From: Halomonas sp. M4R1S46
GTDB taxonomy: Bacteria; Pseudomonadota; Gammaproteobacteria; Pseudomonadales; Halomonadaceae
Length of the DNA: 64,000 nucleotides
NCBI RefSeq assembly: GCF_025725685.1
Contig: NZ_CP107008.1
Location: 4,030,001 to 4,094,000, forward strand
Direction of reading: 5' to 3'
A program made the translations under genes and the position numbers. This document shows positions 33,748 to 42,618 of this stretch, piece after piece (position 1 is the first letter of the stretch; each line of letters begins with the position of its first letter). The notes beneath the pieces were generated by a model. It worked only from the letters and a program-made list of their open reading frames with translations. It did not search any database and was not told the origin of the DNA.

Positions 33748-33853
33748 GAGGGCGCCGGGGACAGGCCGGAGAGGGGGTCCTATGCCAGGGATGGCATCGG
33801 TAGCGCCCAGGGAGGGGTTCACAGCGCCCCCTCGACGGCCTGTCGCCGGTAAC
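33748..33853 (+). repeat. Dispersed palindromic repeat, copy 3 (forward)
   Basis: Ends GGCGCCGGGGACAGG and CCTGTCGCCGG, with inner palindrome ATGCCAGGGATGGCAT and core TAGCGCCCAGGG...CACAGCGCC. It lies in the gap between narI and the PPIase gene, and with copy 5 brackets that gene. Confidence 0.88.
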
Positions 33854-33877
33854 GCCCGGCCCCGTGTCTGCTTGGTC

Positions 33878-34561
33878 TCAGCCCCGCTTGCGCACGATCT
33901 GATAGCGGCGCGTCACATAGCCGAAGGGCACGCTCCACACGTGCACCAGCCGCGTGAAGGGGAAGAGCAGGATGATGGTCAGCCCCAGGAAGACGTGCAG
34001 CTTGTAGATCCAGGAGACCTCGGTCATGTAGTCCGCGGCGCCGCCCCCGAAGAAGACGATCGCCTGGGCCCAGGCGGCCAGGGTCAGCATCATCTCGCCG
34101 TCCAGGTGGCCCAGGGAGAAGAACACCGTGGTGACACCCAGCGCCGCCTGGAACACCAGCAGGGCCAGGATCAGGGTATCCATCAGGCTGGAGGAGGCAC
34201 GAACCCTCGGGTTGGTGAGGCGGCGATGCAGCAGCATGGCGCCACCGGCCAGGCACATCACCCCGGCGATGCCACCGATCACGATGGCGATCACCTGCTT
34301 GGTCCCGGCGCTGAGGAAGGGCGCATAGACCCAGTGGGGCGTCAGCATGCCGAAGAGGTGCCCGAAGAAGATCACCAGGATGCCGATATGGAAGAGGTTG
34401 CTGGCCAGGCGCATGTTCTTCGAGGAGAGCATCTGGCTCGAGCCGGTCTTCCAGGTGAACTGCCCCTGGTCGTAGCGCAGCAGGCTGCCGACCAGGAACA
34501 CCGTCCCGGCCAGGTAGGGGTAATAGCCGTAGATGAGGTGTTGCAGGTATTCGCCAAACAT
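33878..34561 (-). CDS. narI: Respiratory nitrate reductase, gamma subunit (cytochrome b)
   Basis: A 227-aa membrane subunit that takes quinol electrons and passes them to NarH. Five helices carry the haem-binding histidines, seen in ASNLFHIGILVIFFGHLFGM near the second helix and in YKLHVFLGLTIILLF and FTRLVHVWSVP at the C-terminus. Length matches E. coli NarI (225). It follows narJ by 12 bases and has AAAGGAGAA as ribosome site. It completes narGHJI. Confidence 0.96.
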   Translation of the reverse strand: MFGEYLQHLIYGYYPYLAGTVFLVGSLLRYDQGQFTWKTGSSQMLSSKNMRLASNLFHIGILVIFFGHLFGMLTPHWVYAPFLSAGTKQVIAIVIGGIAGVMCLAGGAMLLHRRLTNPRVRASSSLMDTLILALLVFQAALGVTTVFFSLGHLDGEMMLTLAAWAQAIVFFGGGAADYMTEVSWIYKLHVFLGLTIILLFPFTRLVHVWSVPFGYVTRRYQIVRKRG

Positions 34562-34573
34562 GACGGTTCTCCT

Positions 34574-35359
34574 TTAGCGATCGCTCACGGCGCGGTCGGT
34601 CGAGCCGGTGCCGGGCATGATCTTGACGGGGTCGCTCGACACCTGGTGCTTGCGCTCGGCGAGGCGGCGGCCTTCCGCCGACTGCAGGGCACAGTCCTGG
34701 TCGGAGGCGGCGGAGAAACGCACCGCCTCCTCCTCCCAGACCGCATCCAGGGCCTCGGGGGTGTCGTCCCGTGCCTCTTCCTTCACGGGGTCGCGGTGGG
34801 CGTCGACGTCCGCCTCGGCACCGATCAGCGCCAGCAGGGCCAGGGGCACCAGGGCGTGATCGGCGTCGCGCTCCTCGAGGCGCGCCGTGAGGCGCGCCAG
34901 GATATGGCGGATCTCGCCCAGCCAGCGGCCGATCTCGGCCTCGGGCCGGGTGGAGAGGTACTCCAGGAACAACGGCAGGTAGTCGGGCAGCTCCCGGGCG
35001 TCGAGCTCGAAGCCGGCGGCCCGGTACTCGGCCAGCAGGTCGACCATGGCCTGGCCGCGATCGCGGGACTCGCCGTGGACGTGCTCGAAGAGCAGCAAGG
35101 AGGTGGCCCGGCCGCGGTCGAAGAGCGCCACGTATTCGGCCTGGAGCTCCATCAGCTCGGCCTCGGCCAGGCGCTGGCACCAGTCCATCAGGGTGGTGCG
35201 CAACGCGGCCGACCAGCGCCGCTCCGCATCGAGGAGCTCGATCATCTCGCCGGCGGCGGCCTGCAGCGCCTCGCTCGGGTAGTCCAGCAGTCGGGCCAGC
35301 ACGCGCAGGCTCAGCATGCCGCTCATCGGCTCGGAGTGTTGCATCGCGGCTTCAGCCAT
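34574..35359 (-). CDS. narJ: Nitrate reductase assembly chaperone
   Basis: A 261-aa cytoplasmic chaperone that helps cofactor insertion into NarG. Family motifs are LLDYPSEALQAAAGEMIELL, YVALFDRGRATSLLLFEHVH, GESRDRGQAMVDLLAEYRAA and DYLPLFLEYLSTRP. The acidic C-terminus (HRDPVKEEARDDTPEALDAV) is typical. The start at 35359 has GAGGAGG and overlaps the narH end by 8 bases. Confidence 0.95.
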   Translation of the reverse strand: MAEAAMQHSEPMSGMLSLRVLARLLDYPSEALQAAAGEMIELLDAERRWSAALRTTLMDWCQRLAEAELMELQAEYVALFDRGRATSLLLFEHVHGESRDRGQAMVDLLAEYRAAGFELDARELPDYLPLFLEYLSTRPEAEIGRWLGEIRHILARLTARLEERDADHALVPLALLALIGAEADVDAHRDPVKEEARDDTPEALDAVWEEEAVRFSAASDQDCALQSAEGRRLAERKHQVSSDPVKIMPGTGSTDRAVSDR

Positions 35360-36914
35360 GACGGGCCTCCTCGGTCTCTGCGTGGGGGTCGAAGACCTCC
35401 ACCGACTGCACCAGGGTGGTGGTCTGCTTGCGGCCACCGAACAGGCTCTGGCCGCTGTCGCCGTGGCAACCGTCGCCGAAGCTGAAGCCACAGCCGCCGC
35501 GCTCGGGGAAGGCCTCGGTGGCCATCTCCCTGTGGCTGGTGGGAATCACGAAACGGTCCTCGTAGTTGGCGATGGCCAGATAGCGGTACATGTCCTCCAC
35601 CTGGGCCTCGCTGAGCCCCACGCTCTCCAGCACCTCGGTCTCGGCCTTGCCCTCGACGTGCTTGCCACGCATGTAGAGCCGCATGGCCATCAGGCGCTTG
35701 AGCGCCAGGACCACGGGAGCCTCCTCACCGGCAGTGAGCATGTTGGCCAGGTACTTCACCGGGATGCGCAGCGACTCGATCCTGGGCATCACGCCGTCGA
35801 ACTCGACCTTGCCGGCCTCGGCAGCAGACTGGATCGGCGACAGCGGCGGCACGTACCAGACCATCGGCAGGGTGCGATACTCGGGGTGCAGCGGCAGCGC
35901 CAGGCCCCAGTCCATGGCCAGCTTGTAGACCGGCGAGGCCTGGGCGGCGGCGATCACGTTGTCGGTGATGCCGTCCTTCCTCGCCTGGGCGATCACTTCC
36001 GGGTCGTGGGGGTCGAGGAAGATCTCGCGCTGGCGGTGGTAGAGATCGCGCTCGTCGGGTGAGCTGGCCACTTCCTCGATGCGGTCGGCATCGTAGAGCA
36101 GCACGCCGAGGTAGCGGATGCGCCCCACGCAGGTCTCGGAGCAGACGGTCGGCTGGCCGGCCTCGATGCGCGGGTAGCAGAAGATGCACTTCTCCGACTT
36201 GCCGGTCTTCCAGTTGTAGTAGATCTTCTTGTAGGGGCAGCCGGAGATGCACATCCGCCAGCCGCGGCACTTGTCCTGATCGATCAGGACGATGCCGTCC
36301 TCCTCGCGCTTGTAGATGGCCCCGCTCGGACAGGACGCCACGCAGGTGGGGTTGAGGCAGTGCTCGCACAGCCGCGGCAGGTACATCATGAAGGTGTTCT
36401 CGAACTGGCCGTAGATGTCGGCCTGCACCTGCTCGAAGTTGGCATCCTTGCGCCGCTTGGCGAATTCGGTACCGAGGATCTCCTCCCAGTTCGGGCCCCA
36501 CTCGACCTTGTTCATGCGCTGGCCGGAGATCAGCGAGCGCGGCCTTGCGGTGGGCTGGTGCTCGCCCTGCCTGGCGGTGTGCAGGTGCTGGTAGTCGAAG
36601 GTGAACGGCTCGTAGTAGTCGTCGATCTCCGGCAGGTCGGGGTTGGCGAAGATGTTCGCCAACACTCGCCACTTGCCACCGATGCGCGGCTCGATACGGC
36701 CGTCCTGGCGACGCAGCCAGCCGCCCTTCCACTTGCGCTGGTTCTCCCATTCCTTGGGATAGCCGATGCCGGGCTTGGTCTCGACGTTGTTGAACCAGGC
36801 GTACTCGACGCCCTCACGGCTGGTCCAGACGTTCTTGCAGGTCACCGAGCAGGTGTGGCAGCCGATGCACTTGTCGAGGTTGAGGACCATGCCTACCTGG
36901 GAACGAATCTTCAT
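35352..36914 (-). CDS. narH: Respiratory nitrate reductase, beta subunit
   Basis: A 520-aa iron-sulfur electron-transfer subunit. Four cysteine clusters are present: CIGCHTCSVTCKNVW near residue 20, the CEHCLNPTCVASCPSGA region, CRGWRMCISGCPYKK (where a Trp replaces one Cys, as in the family's 3Fe-4S cluster) and CIFCYPRIEAGQPTVCSETC. It overlaps narG by 4 bases and narJ by 8. The sequence GFSFGDGCHG near the C-terminus is Gly/Cys-rich. Confidence 0.97.
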   Translation of the reverse strand: MKIRSQVGMVLNLDKCIGCHTCSVTCKNVWTSREGVEYAWFNNVETKPGIGYPKEWENQRKWKGGWLRRQDGRIEPRIGGKWRVLANIFANPDLPEIDDYYEPFTFDYQHLHTARQGEHQPTARPRSLISGQRMNKVEWGPNWEEILGTEFAKRRKDANFEQVQADIYGQFENTFMMYLPRLCEHCLNPTCVASCPSGAIYKREEDGIVLIDQDKCRGWRMCISGCPYKKIYYNWKTGKSEKCIFCYPRIEAGQPTVCSETCVGRIRYLGVLLYDADRIEEVASSPDERDLYHRQREIFLDPHDPEVIAQARKDGITDNVIAAAQASPVYKLAMDWGLALPLHPEYRTLPMVWYVPPLSPIQSAAEAGKVEFDGVMPRIESLRIPVKYLANMLTAGEEAPVVLALKRLMAMRLYMRGKHVEGKAETEVLESVGLSEAQVEDMYRYLAIANYEDRFVIPTSHREMATEAFPERGGCGFSFGDGCHGDSGQSLFGGRKQTTTLVQSVEVFDPHAETEEARHG

Positions 36915-39900
36915 TTCACGGCCTCCTGCACGGTGTCATTGCCTTCGCCATCCAGCCAGTCGATCTTCTTCATCTTGCGCACGATGACGAATTCGTCGCG
37001 GTTGGAGCCCACGGTGCCGTAGTAGTTGAAGCTGTAGGACAGCTGGGCGTAGCCCCCGATCATGTGGGTCGGCTTGGGGCACACGCGGGTCACCGAGTTG
37101 TGGATGCCGCCTCGGGTGCCGGTGATCTCGGAGCCCGGCATGTTCAGGATCCGCTCCTGGGCGTGATACATCATCGCCATGCCGTTCTTGACCCGCTGGC
37201 TGACCACCGCCCGGGCGGCGATGGCGCCGTTGGCGTTGTACAGCTCGATCCAGTCGTTGTCCTCGACGCCGATGGACTGCGCGTCATCCTCGGACATCCA
37301 GACGATGGGCCCGCCCCGCGACAGGGTCTGCATCAGCAGGTTGTCGCTGTAGGTGGAATGGATGCCCCACTTCTGGTGCGGGGTGATCCAGTTCAGGGCG
37401 ATCTCCGGGTTACCGTTGCCCTTCGTCTCGGCCAGGCTGACCGCCGCCTTGGTGTCGATGGGCGGACGATAGACCAACAGGCTCTCGCCGAAGGCGCGCA
37501 TCCAGGGGTGGTCCTGGTAGAACTGCTGGCGACCGCTGACGGTGCGCCACGGGATCAGCTCGTGGACGTTGGTATAGCCGGCGTTGTAGGAGACGTGCTC
37601 GTCCTCGAGGCCGGACCAGGTCGGGCTGGAGATGATCTTGCGCGGCTGGGCGACGATGTCGCGGAAGCGGATCTTCTCCTCCTCCTTGTTGACGGCCAGG
37701 TGGGTGTGGTCCCGCCCGGTGATCTTCGACAGCGCGTCCCAGGCCTTCACCGCCACCTGGCCGTTGGTCTCCGGCGCCAGGGCCAGGATCATCTCGGCGG
37801 CGTCCACGGCACTCTCGATCTGCGGCCGTCCCTTGTGGGGCCCGTCCAGCTTGCGGTGGTTGAGCCTGCCGAGCAGGTCCACCTCCTTCTCGGTGTTCCA
37901 GCCGATGCCCTTGCCGCCGTTGCCGATGCTCTCGAGCAGCGGGCCCACGGAGGTGAAGCGCTCATAGGTCTCGGGGTAGTTGCGCTTGACCTCGATCAGC
38001 GCCGGCATGGTCTTGCCGGGAATCGGCTCGCACTCGCCGCGCTTCCAGTCCTTGACCTCGACCTGGGAAAGCTCGGCGGGGGAGTCGTGCTGGTGCGGCA
38101 GGGTGACCAGGTCGGTCTCCTCGCCCAGGTGCCCCACGCAGGCCTTGGAGAAGGCCCTGGCGATGCCCTTGTAGATGTCCCAGTCGCTGCGCGACTCCCA
38201 CGCCGGGTCGGTGGCCGCGGTCAGCGGGTGGATGAAGGGGTGCATGTCGGAGGTGTTGAGGTCGTCCTTCTCGTACCAGGTCGCCGTGGGCAGCACGATG
38301 TCCGAGTAGAGGCAGGTGGTGGACATGCGGAAGTCCAGGGTCACCAGCAGGTCGAGCTTGCCCTCGGGCGCCTCGTCGTGCCACTTGACCTCTTCGGGCT
38401 TCTGGCCGCCGGCCTCGCCCAGGTCCTTGCCCTGGATGCCGTGGCGGGTGCCCAGCAGGTACTTGAGCATGTACTCGTGACCCTTGCCGGAGCTGCCCAG
38501 CAGGTTGGAGCGCCAGATGAACATGTTGCGCGGGAAGTTCCTGGGGTCGTCCGGATCCTCCGCGGCGAAGGCGAGCTGGCCGCTCTTCAGCCGCTCCACG
38601 GCGTAGTCGGCGGTGGACAGGCCGGCGGCCTTGGCGTCCCTGGCCAGGCCGAGCGGGTTGGTGCCGAGCTGGGGGGCGGAGGGCAGCCAGCCCATGCGCT
38701 CGGAGCGCACGTTGAAGTCGATCAGGCTGCCGGGGTAGTCCTCGACCCTGGCCAGCGGCGAGAGGATCTCCTTGATCTCGAGCTTCTCGTAGCGCCACTG
38801 GGAAGAGTGGTTGTAGAAGAAGGAGGTGGAGTTCATGTGGCGCGGCGGGCGCTGCCAGTCGAGGCCGAAGGCCAGCGGGGTCCAGCCGGTCTGCGGGCGC
38901 AGCTTCTCCTGGCCCACGTAGTGGGACCAGCCGCCGCCGCTCTGGCCGATGCAGCCGCACATGACCAGCATGTTGATCAGGCCGCGGTAGTTCATGTCCA
39001 TGTGGTACCAGTGGTTCATGCCGGCACCGACGATGATCATGCTGCGTCCCCGGGTCTTCTCGGCGTTGTCGGCGAACTCACGGGCGATGCGGGTGGCTTG
39101 CTCGGCCGGCACGCCGGTGATCTTCTCCTGCCAGGCCGGGGTGTAGGGCTTGACCTGATCAAAGGAGGTGGCGCCGTCGTCCTCGCCCTCTGCCCCCTCT
39201 TTACTTCTAAAACCGCGGTCGATGCCGTAGTTGGCGCACATCAGGTCGAACACGGTCACCGCCAGCACGTCGCTGCCGTCGGCCTTCTTGAGGCGCTTGG
39301 CGGGCAGGCTGTGGAACAGCAGCACGTCGCTGCCGTCGGCCTTCTTGAGGCGCTTGGCGGGCAGGCTGTGGAACAGCAGCTCGTCGCTGGCGCCGCCGCT
39401 CTTCACATGGTCGAAGTGCTCGTGGGCGATGCCGCCGAAGTAGGGGAAGGCGACCCTCGCCACCTCGTCATGCTGCTCGGCCAGGGTCAGCAGCGGCTTG
39501 ATCTCGCTGCCTTCGGCGTCCAGCGACTCGAGGTTCCACTTGCCCACCTCATCACCGGTCTCGCCGCTGTTTTCTCCCCAGCGGAAGCCGATGGAGCCGC
39601 GCGGCACGACGAGCTGGTCGCGGGTCGCATCCCAGGCGACGGTCTTCCACTCGGGGTTGTTGCCCTGGCCCAGGCTCGCCTCGAAGTCGCTGGCGCGCAT
39701 CTGGCGACCCGGCGCGTAGCTACCGTCCTCGCGGGCCTCGAGCTCGACCAGGAAGGGCATGTCGCTGTAGCGCCGCACGTAGTCGGTGAAGTAGGCGCTG
39801 GGCTTGTCGAGGTGGAACTCCTTGAGGATGACGTGCCCCATGGCCATGGCCAGCGCCGCGTCGGTGCCCTGCTTGGCGGAGAGCCACTCGTCGGTGAGTT

Positions 39901-40768
39901 TGGAGACCTCGGCGTAGTCCGGGGTGATCGAGACGGTCTTGGTGCCCTTGTAGCGCACCTCGGTGAAGAAGTGGGCGTCCGGGGTGCGGGTCTGGGGCAC
40001 GTTGGAGCCCCAGGCGATGATGTAGCCGGAGTTGTACCAGTCGGCGGACTCGGGCACGTCGGTCTGCTCGCCCCAGGTCATCGGCGAGGCCGGCGGCAGG
40101 TCGCAGTACCAGTCGTAGAAGCTCATGCACACGCCGCCGATCAGCGACAGATAGCGGCTGCCCGCGGCGTAGCTGACCATGGACATGGCGGGAATCGGCG
40201 AGAAGCCGATGATGCGGTCCGGACCGTACTGCTTGGCGGTGTAGACGTTGGACGCCGCGATCAGCTCGTTGAGCTCGTCCCAGTCGGCGCGCACGAAGCC
40301 CCCCATGCCGCGAGCCCGCTTGTACTGCTTGGTTCTGGCCGGGTCCTCGACGATGGACGCCCAGGCGTCCACCGGGTCGCCCTTCGCCTCGAGGGCCTCG
40401 CGCCACAGCTTGAGCAGCGGCTTGCGGACCAGCGGGTGCTTGAGACGGTTGGCGCTGTAGATGTACCAGGAGTAGCTGGCCCCCCGTGGGCAGCCCCGCG
40501 GCTCGTGGTTAGGCAGGTCGGGGCGGGTGCGCGGGTAATCGGTCTGCTGGGTCTCCCAGGTGACCAGGCCGTTCTTGACGTAGATCTTCCAGCTGCACGA
40601 CCCGGTGCAGTTCACCCCATGGGTGGAGCGCACGATCTTGTCGTGCTGCCAGCGTTGGCGATAGCCGTCTTCCCAGCCACGGGACTCGTCGCGAACCTCG
40701 CCATGGTCATTGGCGAAGGGCTCGCGGGCCTTGCGGAAGAAGTTCAGCCGATCGATGAAGTGACTCAT
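36911..40768 (-). CDS. narG: Respiratory nitrate reductase, alpha (molybdopterin) subunit
   Basis: A 1285-aa catalytic subunit reducing nitrate to nitrite at a bis-MGD molybdenum site on the cytoplasmic face. The N-terminus shows the FS0 cluster ligands His50, Cys54 and Cys58 in HGVNCTGSCSWKIYVKNG, followed by the quinone/substrate-side WETQQTDYP. The third Cys region is GCPRGASYSW, and the active-site region has YNSGYIIAWGSNVPQTRTPD. There is no Tat signal; the family is translated with a vestigial one. Length is close to E. coli NarG (1247) plus an in-frame 19-residue tandem duplication near residue 465-502. I chose the start at 40768 (MSHFIDRLNFF) on homology. Confidence 0.96.
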   Translation of the reverse strand: MSHFIDRLNFFRKAREPFANDHGEVRDESRGWEDGYRQRWQHDKIVRSTHGVNCTGSCSWKIYVKNGLVTWETQQTDYPRTRPDLPNHEPRGCPRGASYSWYIYSANRLKHPLVRKPLLKLWREALEAKGDPVDAWASIVEDPARTKQYKRARGMGGFVRADWDELNELIAASNVYTAKQYGPDRIIGFSPIPAMSMVSYAAGSRYLSLIGGVCMSFYDWYCDLPPASPMTWGEQTDVPESADWYNSGYIIAWGSNVPQTRTPDAHFFTEVRYKGTKTVSITPDYAEVSKLTDEWLSAKQGTDAALAMAMGHVILKEFHLDKPSAYFTDYVRRYSDMPFLVELEAREDGSYAPGRQMRASDFEASLGQGNNPEWKTVAWDATRDQLVVPRGSIGFRWGENSGETGDEVGKWNLESLDAEGSEIKPLLTLAEQHDEVARVAFPYFGGIAHEHFDHVKSGGASDELLFHSLPAKRLKKADGSDVLLFHSLPAKRLKKADGSDVLAVTVFDLMCANYGIDRGFRSKEGAEGEDDGATSFDQVKPYTPAWQEKITGVPAEQATRIAREFADNAEKTRGRSMIIVGAGMNHWYHMDMNYRGLINMLVMCGCIGQSGGGWSHYVGQEKLRPQTGWTPLAFGLDWQRPPRHMNSTSFFYNHSSQWRYEKLEIKEILSPLARVEDYPGSLIDFNVRSERMGWLPSAPQLGTNPLGLARDAKAAGLSTADYAVERLKSGQLAFAAEDPDDPRNFPRNMFIWRSNLLGSSGKGHEYMLKYLLGTRHGIQGKDLGEAGGQKPEEVKWHDEAPEGKLDLLVTLDFRMSTTCLYSDIVLPTATWYEKDDLNTSDMHPFIHPLTAATDPAWESRSDWDIYKGIARAFSKACVGHLGEETDLVTLPHQHDSPAELSQVEVKDWKRGECEPIPGKTMPALIEVKRNYPETYERFTSVGPLLESIGNGGKGIGWNTEKEVDLLGRLNHRKLDGPHKGRPQIESAVDAAEMILALAPETNGQVAVKAWDALSKITGRDHTHLAVNKEEEKIRFRDIVAQPRKIISSPTWSGLEDEHVSYNAGYTNVHELIPWRTVSGRQQFYQDHPWMRAFGESLLVYRPPIDTKAAVSLAETKGNGNPEIALNWITPHQKWGIHSTYSDNLLMQTLSRGGPIVWMSEDDAQSIGVEDNDWIELYNANGAIAARAVVSQRVKNGMAMMYHAQERILNMPGSEITGTRGGIHNSVTRVCPKPTHMIGGYAQLSYSFNYYGTVGSNRDEFVIVRKMKKIDWLDGEGNDTVQEAVK
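39264..39380. repeat. 57-bp tandem duplication within narG
   Basis: Two identical 57-base units (39264-39320 and 39321-39377) plus 3 further matching bases encode LLFHSLPAKRLKKADGSDV twice in a row, in frame. Other NarG proteins have one copy of this segment (the KR.K.ADGS region). Confidence 0.95.
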
Positions 40769-40923
40769 GGTCGCTCTCCAGGCTCCTTGAAAAGATGCGT
40801 GACCGCTCCGGGTCACCCGTCCTGCACCGCCGCCTCATGTCGCTCACGGCCAGGGTCGTTGGAGCCGATTCTGGGTGATCCCGGCGCCGATTACTGCCCG
40901 GTTACCTCCATATACATCGCCTC

Positions 40924-40939
40924 TACCCCCAAGGAGATA
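40924..40939 (-). promoter_or_regulatory. NarL-type 7-2-7 site upstream of narG
   Basis: TACCCCC-AA-GGAGATA is a pair of NarL-like heptamers in 7-2-7 inverted order, 156 bases upstream of narG. TGTATA just downstream (minus strand) is a -10 candidate. I see no convincing FNR box here. The rest of the 386-base gap (40769-41154) between narG and the MFS gene holds no gene I can support. Confidence 0.5.
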
Positions 40940-41154
40940 GACGGGCCGCTCGACAGGGGATAAGCCGGTGGAGGAGGCTTCGGGCCAGCCGCTGACGGCG
41001 AGGATGAGCAGGCACGAGGAGGATGCCAGCCGCGCAGGTCGGGTAGGCGAGCCGGCGAGCGCACCCGACAGCCTCTCCGCCACCTTGGAGGCGCCTTCGG
41101 CGTATCCACCCCACAGGGCGAAGCCTCGGCCAGGAGGGCCACGACCGGGTCGGT

Positions 41155-42465
41155 CTAGGGACGCGCGCCACGGGCGTGATCGGCGAGCATCACCAGCATG
41201 CACAGCACCAGGGCGGCGTAGAGGAACATGAAGCCGGCGGTACCGAGGCCGGTCCAGACGCTGCCGAGCACGAAGACCGGCGGCAGCAGGGCGGCGAAGA
41301 GCCCGCCGAGGGTCAACGCCAGGCCACCCACCAGCACCATCTCCTCGCCGTGGTCGCGATGGATCAGCCGCATCAGGCTGCCGAGTCCCAGGCCCATGGC
41401 CAGCCCCATCAGGCCCAGCAGCAGCTCGAAGCCCCACAGGGGGGCGCCGTAGTGCAGCGCCAGGGCCCCATTCACGCCATGGACCTGCATCGTGAAGGGT
41501 GGGTAGGAGAGCAGGAACAGGCAGGCCAGCACGAAGGCGCTGACCCACCAGCGCAGGCTGCGGAAGTCATGGCGGTCGGCCAGGGCGCCGCCCACCACCT
41601 GGCCGACCCCCACCACCAGGGGGAAGGGCAGCCCCCACAGGGCCGCGGCCTGTTGCGAGAGAGCGTATCGCGCCGCCAACTCCCCCGGCAGCCACAGCGC
41701 CAGGCCGACGAAGGTGCCGAAGAAGAAGCCGTAGGTGATGGCCAGCCGCCACAGCGTCCAGTCCCGCAGCCGTCGCAGCCCCGCGGCCAGAGCGTCCGAC
41801 ACGCGGAAGTGCGGGTCGTCGGGGGGGGCGCCGACAGTGTCGGCGTCATCGGCGAACAGCCACAGCAGGCCCGCGACCAGGGCCACCGGCAGCAGGTAGA
41901 GCAGGGGGGCAAGACGCCAGCCATAGGCCTGGCTGACCAGGGGCAGCAGCAGGTAGCCGAGCCCCGCCCCGACCATGCCGGCCCCATAGAGCCCCAGCGC
42001 CAGGCCGACATGCCGCGCCGGACCCAGGGTGGCCACATGGACCAGGCCGGCGGCCAGGGCGCCGGCCCCGACGCCCAGCCCCAGGCCCGCGAGCAGGTAC
42101 TCCGGATAGTGGTCGGCATGGCCGATCCACCACAGGAAGGGACAGACCCACAGCAGGCAGCCGAGCATCGCCCGGCGCCCCCCCAGGCGCCGGGCCAGCA
42201 GCGCCGCGGGCAGGCTCGCCAGCCCCCCGGCCAGCAGCGGCATCGCCAGCAGGATGGCGAAGGCCAGGGGGCTCAGGGACAGTTCGCGCCGGAGCTCGAG
42301 GCCCAGCACGGCGAACAGGGTCCAGCAGGCGAACACCAGGGCGAAGGCCAGCGGCGAGAGCACCACCACCACCAGGGTGCGATAGCCCAGGGGTGGGGGC
42401 CGCTCGGCCATCCGATCCACCTCGGGCGGATCGCTGGGGGTCACGAGAGAGTCGGCACGCGTCAT
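41155..42465 (-). CDS. NarK-like MFS transporter lacking the nitrate-binding arginines
   Basis: A 436-aa twelve-helix MFS protein clearly related to the NarK1-type protein at 47484 (LSPLAFALVFACWTLFAVLGLE versus LSTLAFTTCFAVWTIFSIIG). E. coli NarK binds nitrate with Arg89 in helix 2 and Arg305 in helix 8. At these positions NarK and NarK2 here have Arg (GATLRI, GSISRL; LIRPVGG, VFRALGG), but this protein has GGLASL and VGQVVGG, so both arginines appear to be replaced. It lies between narG and narXL. It may carry another anion or be a sensor or exporter. The start at 42465 is uncertain; 42411 is an alternative. Confidence 0.75.
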   Translation of the reverse strand: MTRADSLVTPSDPPEVDRMAERPPPLGYRTLVVVVLSPLAFALVFACWTLFAVLGLELRRELSLSPLAFAILLAMPLLAGGLASLPAALLARRLGGRRAMLGCLLWVCPFLWWIGHADHYPEYLLAGLGLGVGAGALAAGLVHVATLGPARHVGLALGLYGAGMVGAGLGYLLLPLVSQAYGWRLAPLLYLLPVALVAGLLWLFADDADTVGAPPDDPHFRVSDALAAGLRRLRDWTLWRLAITYGFFFGTFVGLALWLPGELAARYALSQQAAALWGLPFPLVVGVGQVVGGALADRHDFRSLRWWVSAFVLACLFLLSYPPFTMQVHGVNGALALHYGAPLWGFELLLGLMGLAMGLGLGSLMRLIHRDHGEEMVLVGGLALTLGGLFAALLPPVFVLGSVWTGLGTAGFMFLYAALVLCMLVMLADHARGARP

Positions 42466-42618
42466 GATCGGGACTCGCAGGAAGATACCCGAATTCTCAT
42501 GAGCCCCCGGGGCAGCGTCAAAAGGGCATGGGAGGTATGCCTTTGAGAGAGCATCGCCTACCTACTAGGGTATAGTGGCATTCAGCGCACCCCTTACTTG
42601 GCGTCCCCGGAGATCCCG

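Noticed and set aside
40850..40900. Possible FNR box upstream of narG (TTGGA-N4-ATTCT)
   Set aside because: Too many mismatches to TTGAT-N4-ATCAA; only the NarL pair is convincing there.
37064..40963. A ~1300-codon open frame on the plus strand, antisense to narG
   Set aside because: It is the mirror of a conserved gene in very GC-rich DNA; composition is Gly/Ala/Val/Leu/Gln-rich without domain signatures.
40844..41171. Short minus-strand frames between narG and the MFS gene
   Set aside because: No start context, no homology recognised, low-complexity composition; treated as regulatory gap.
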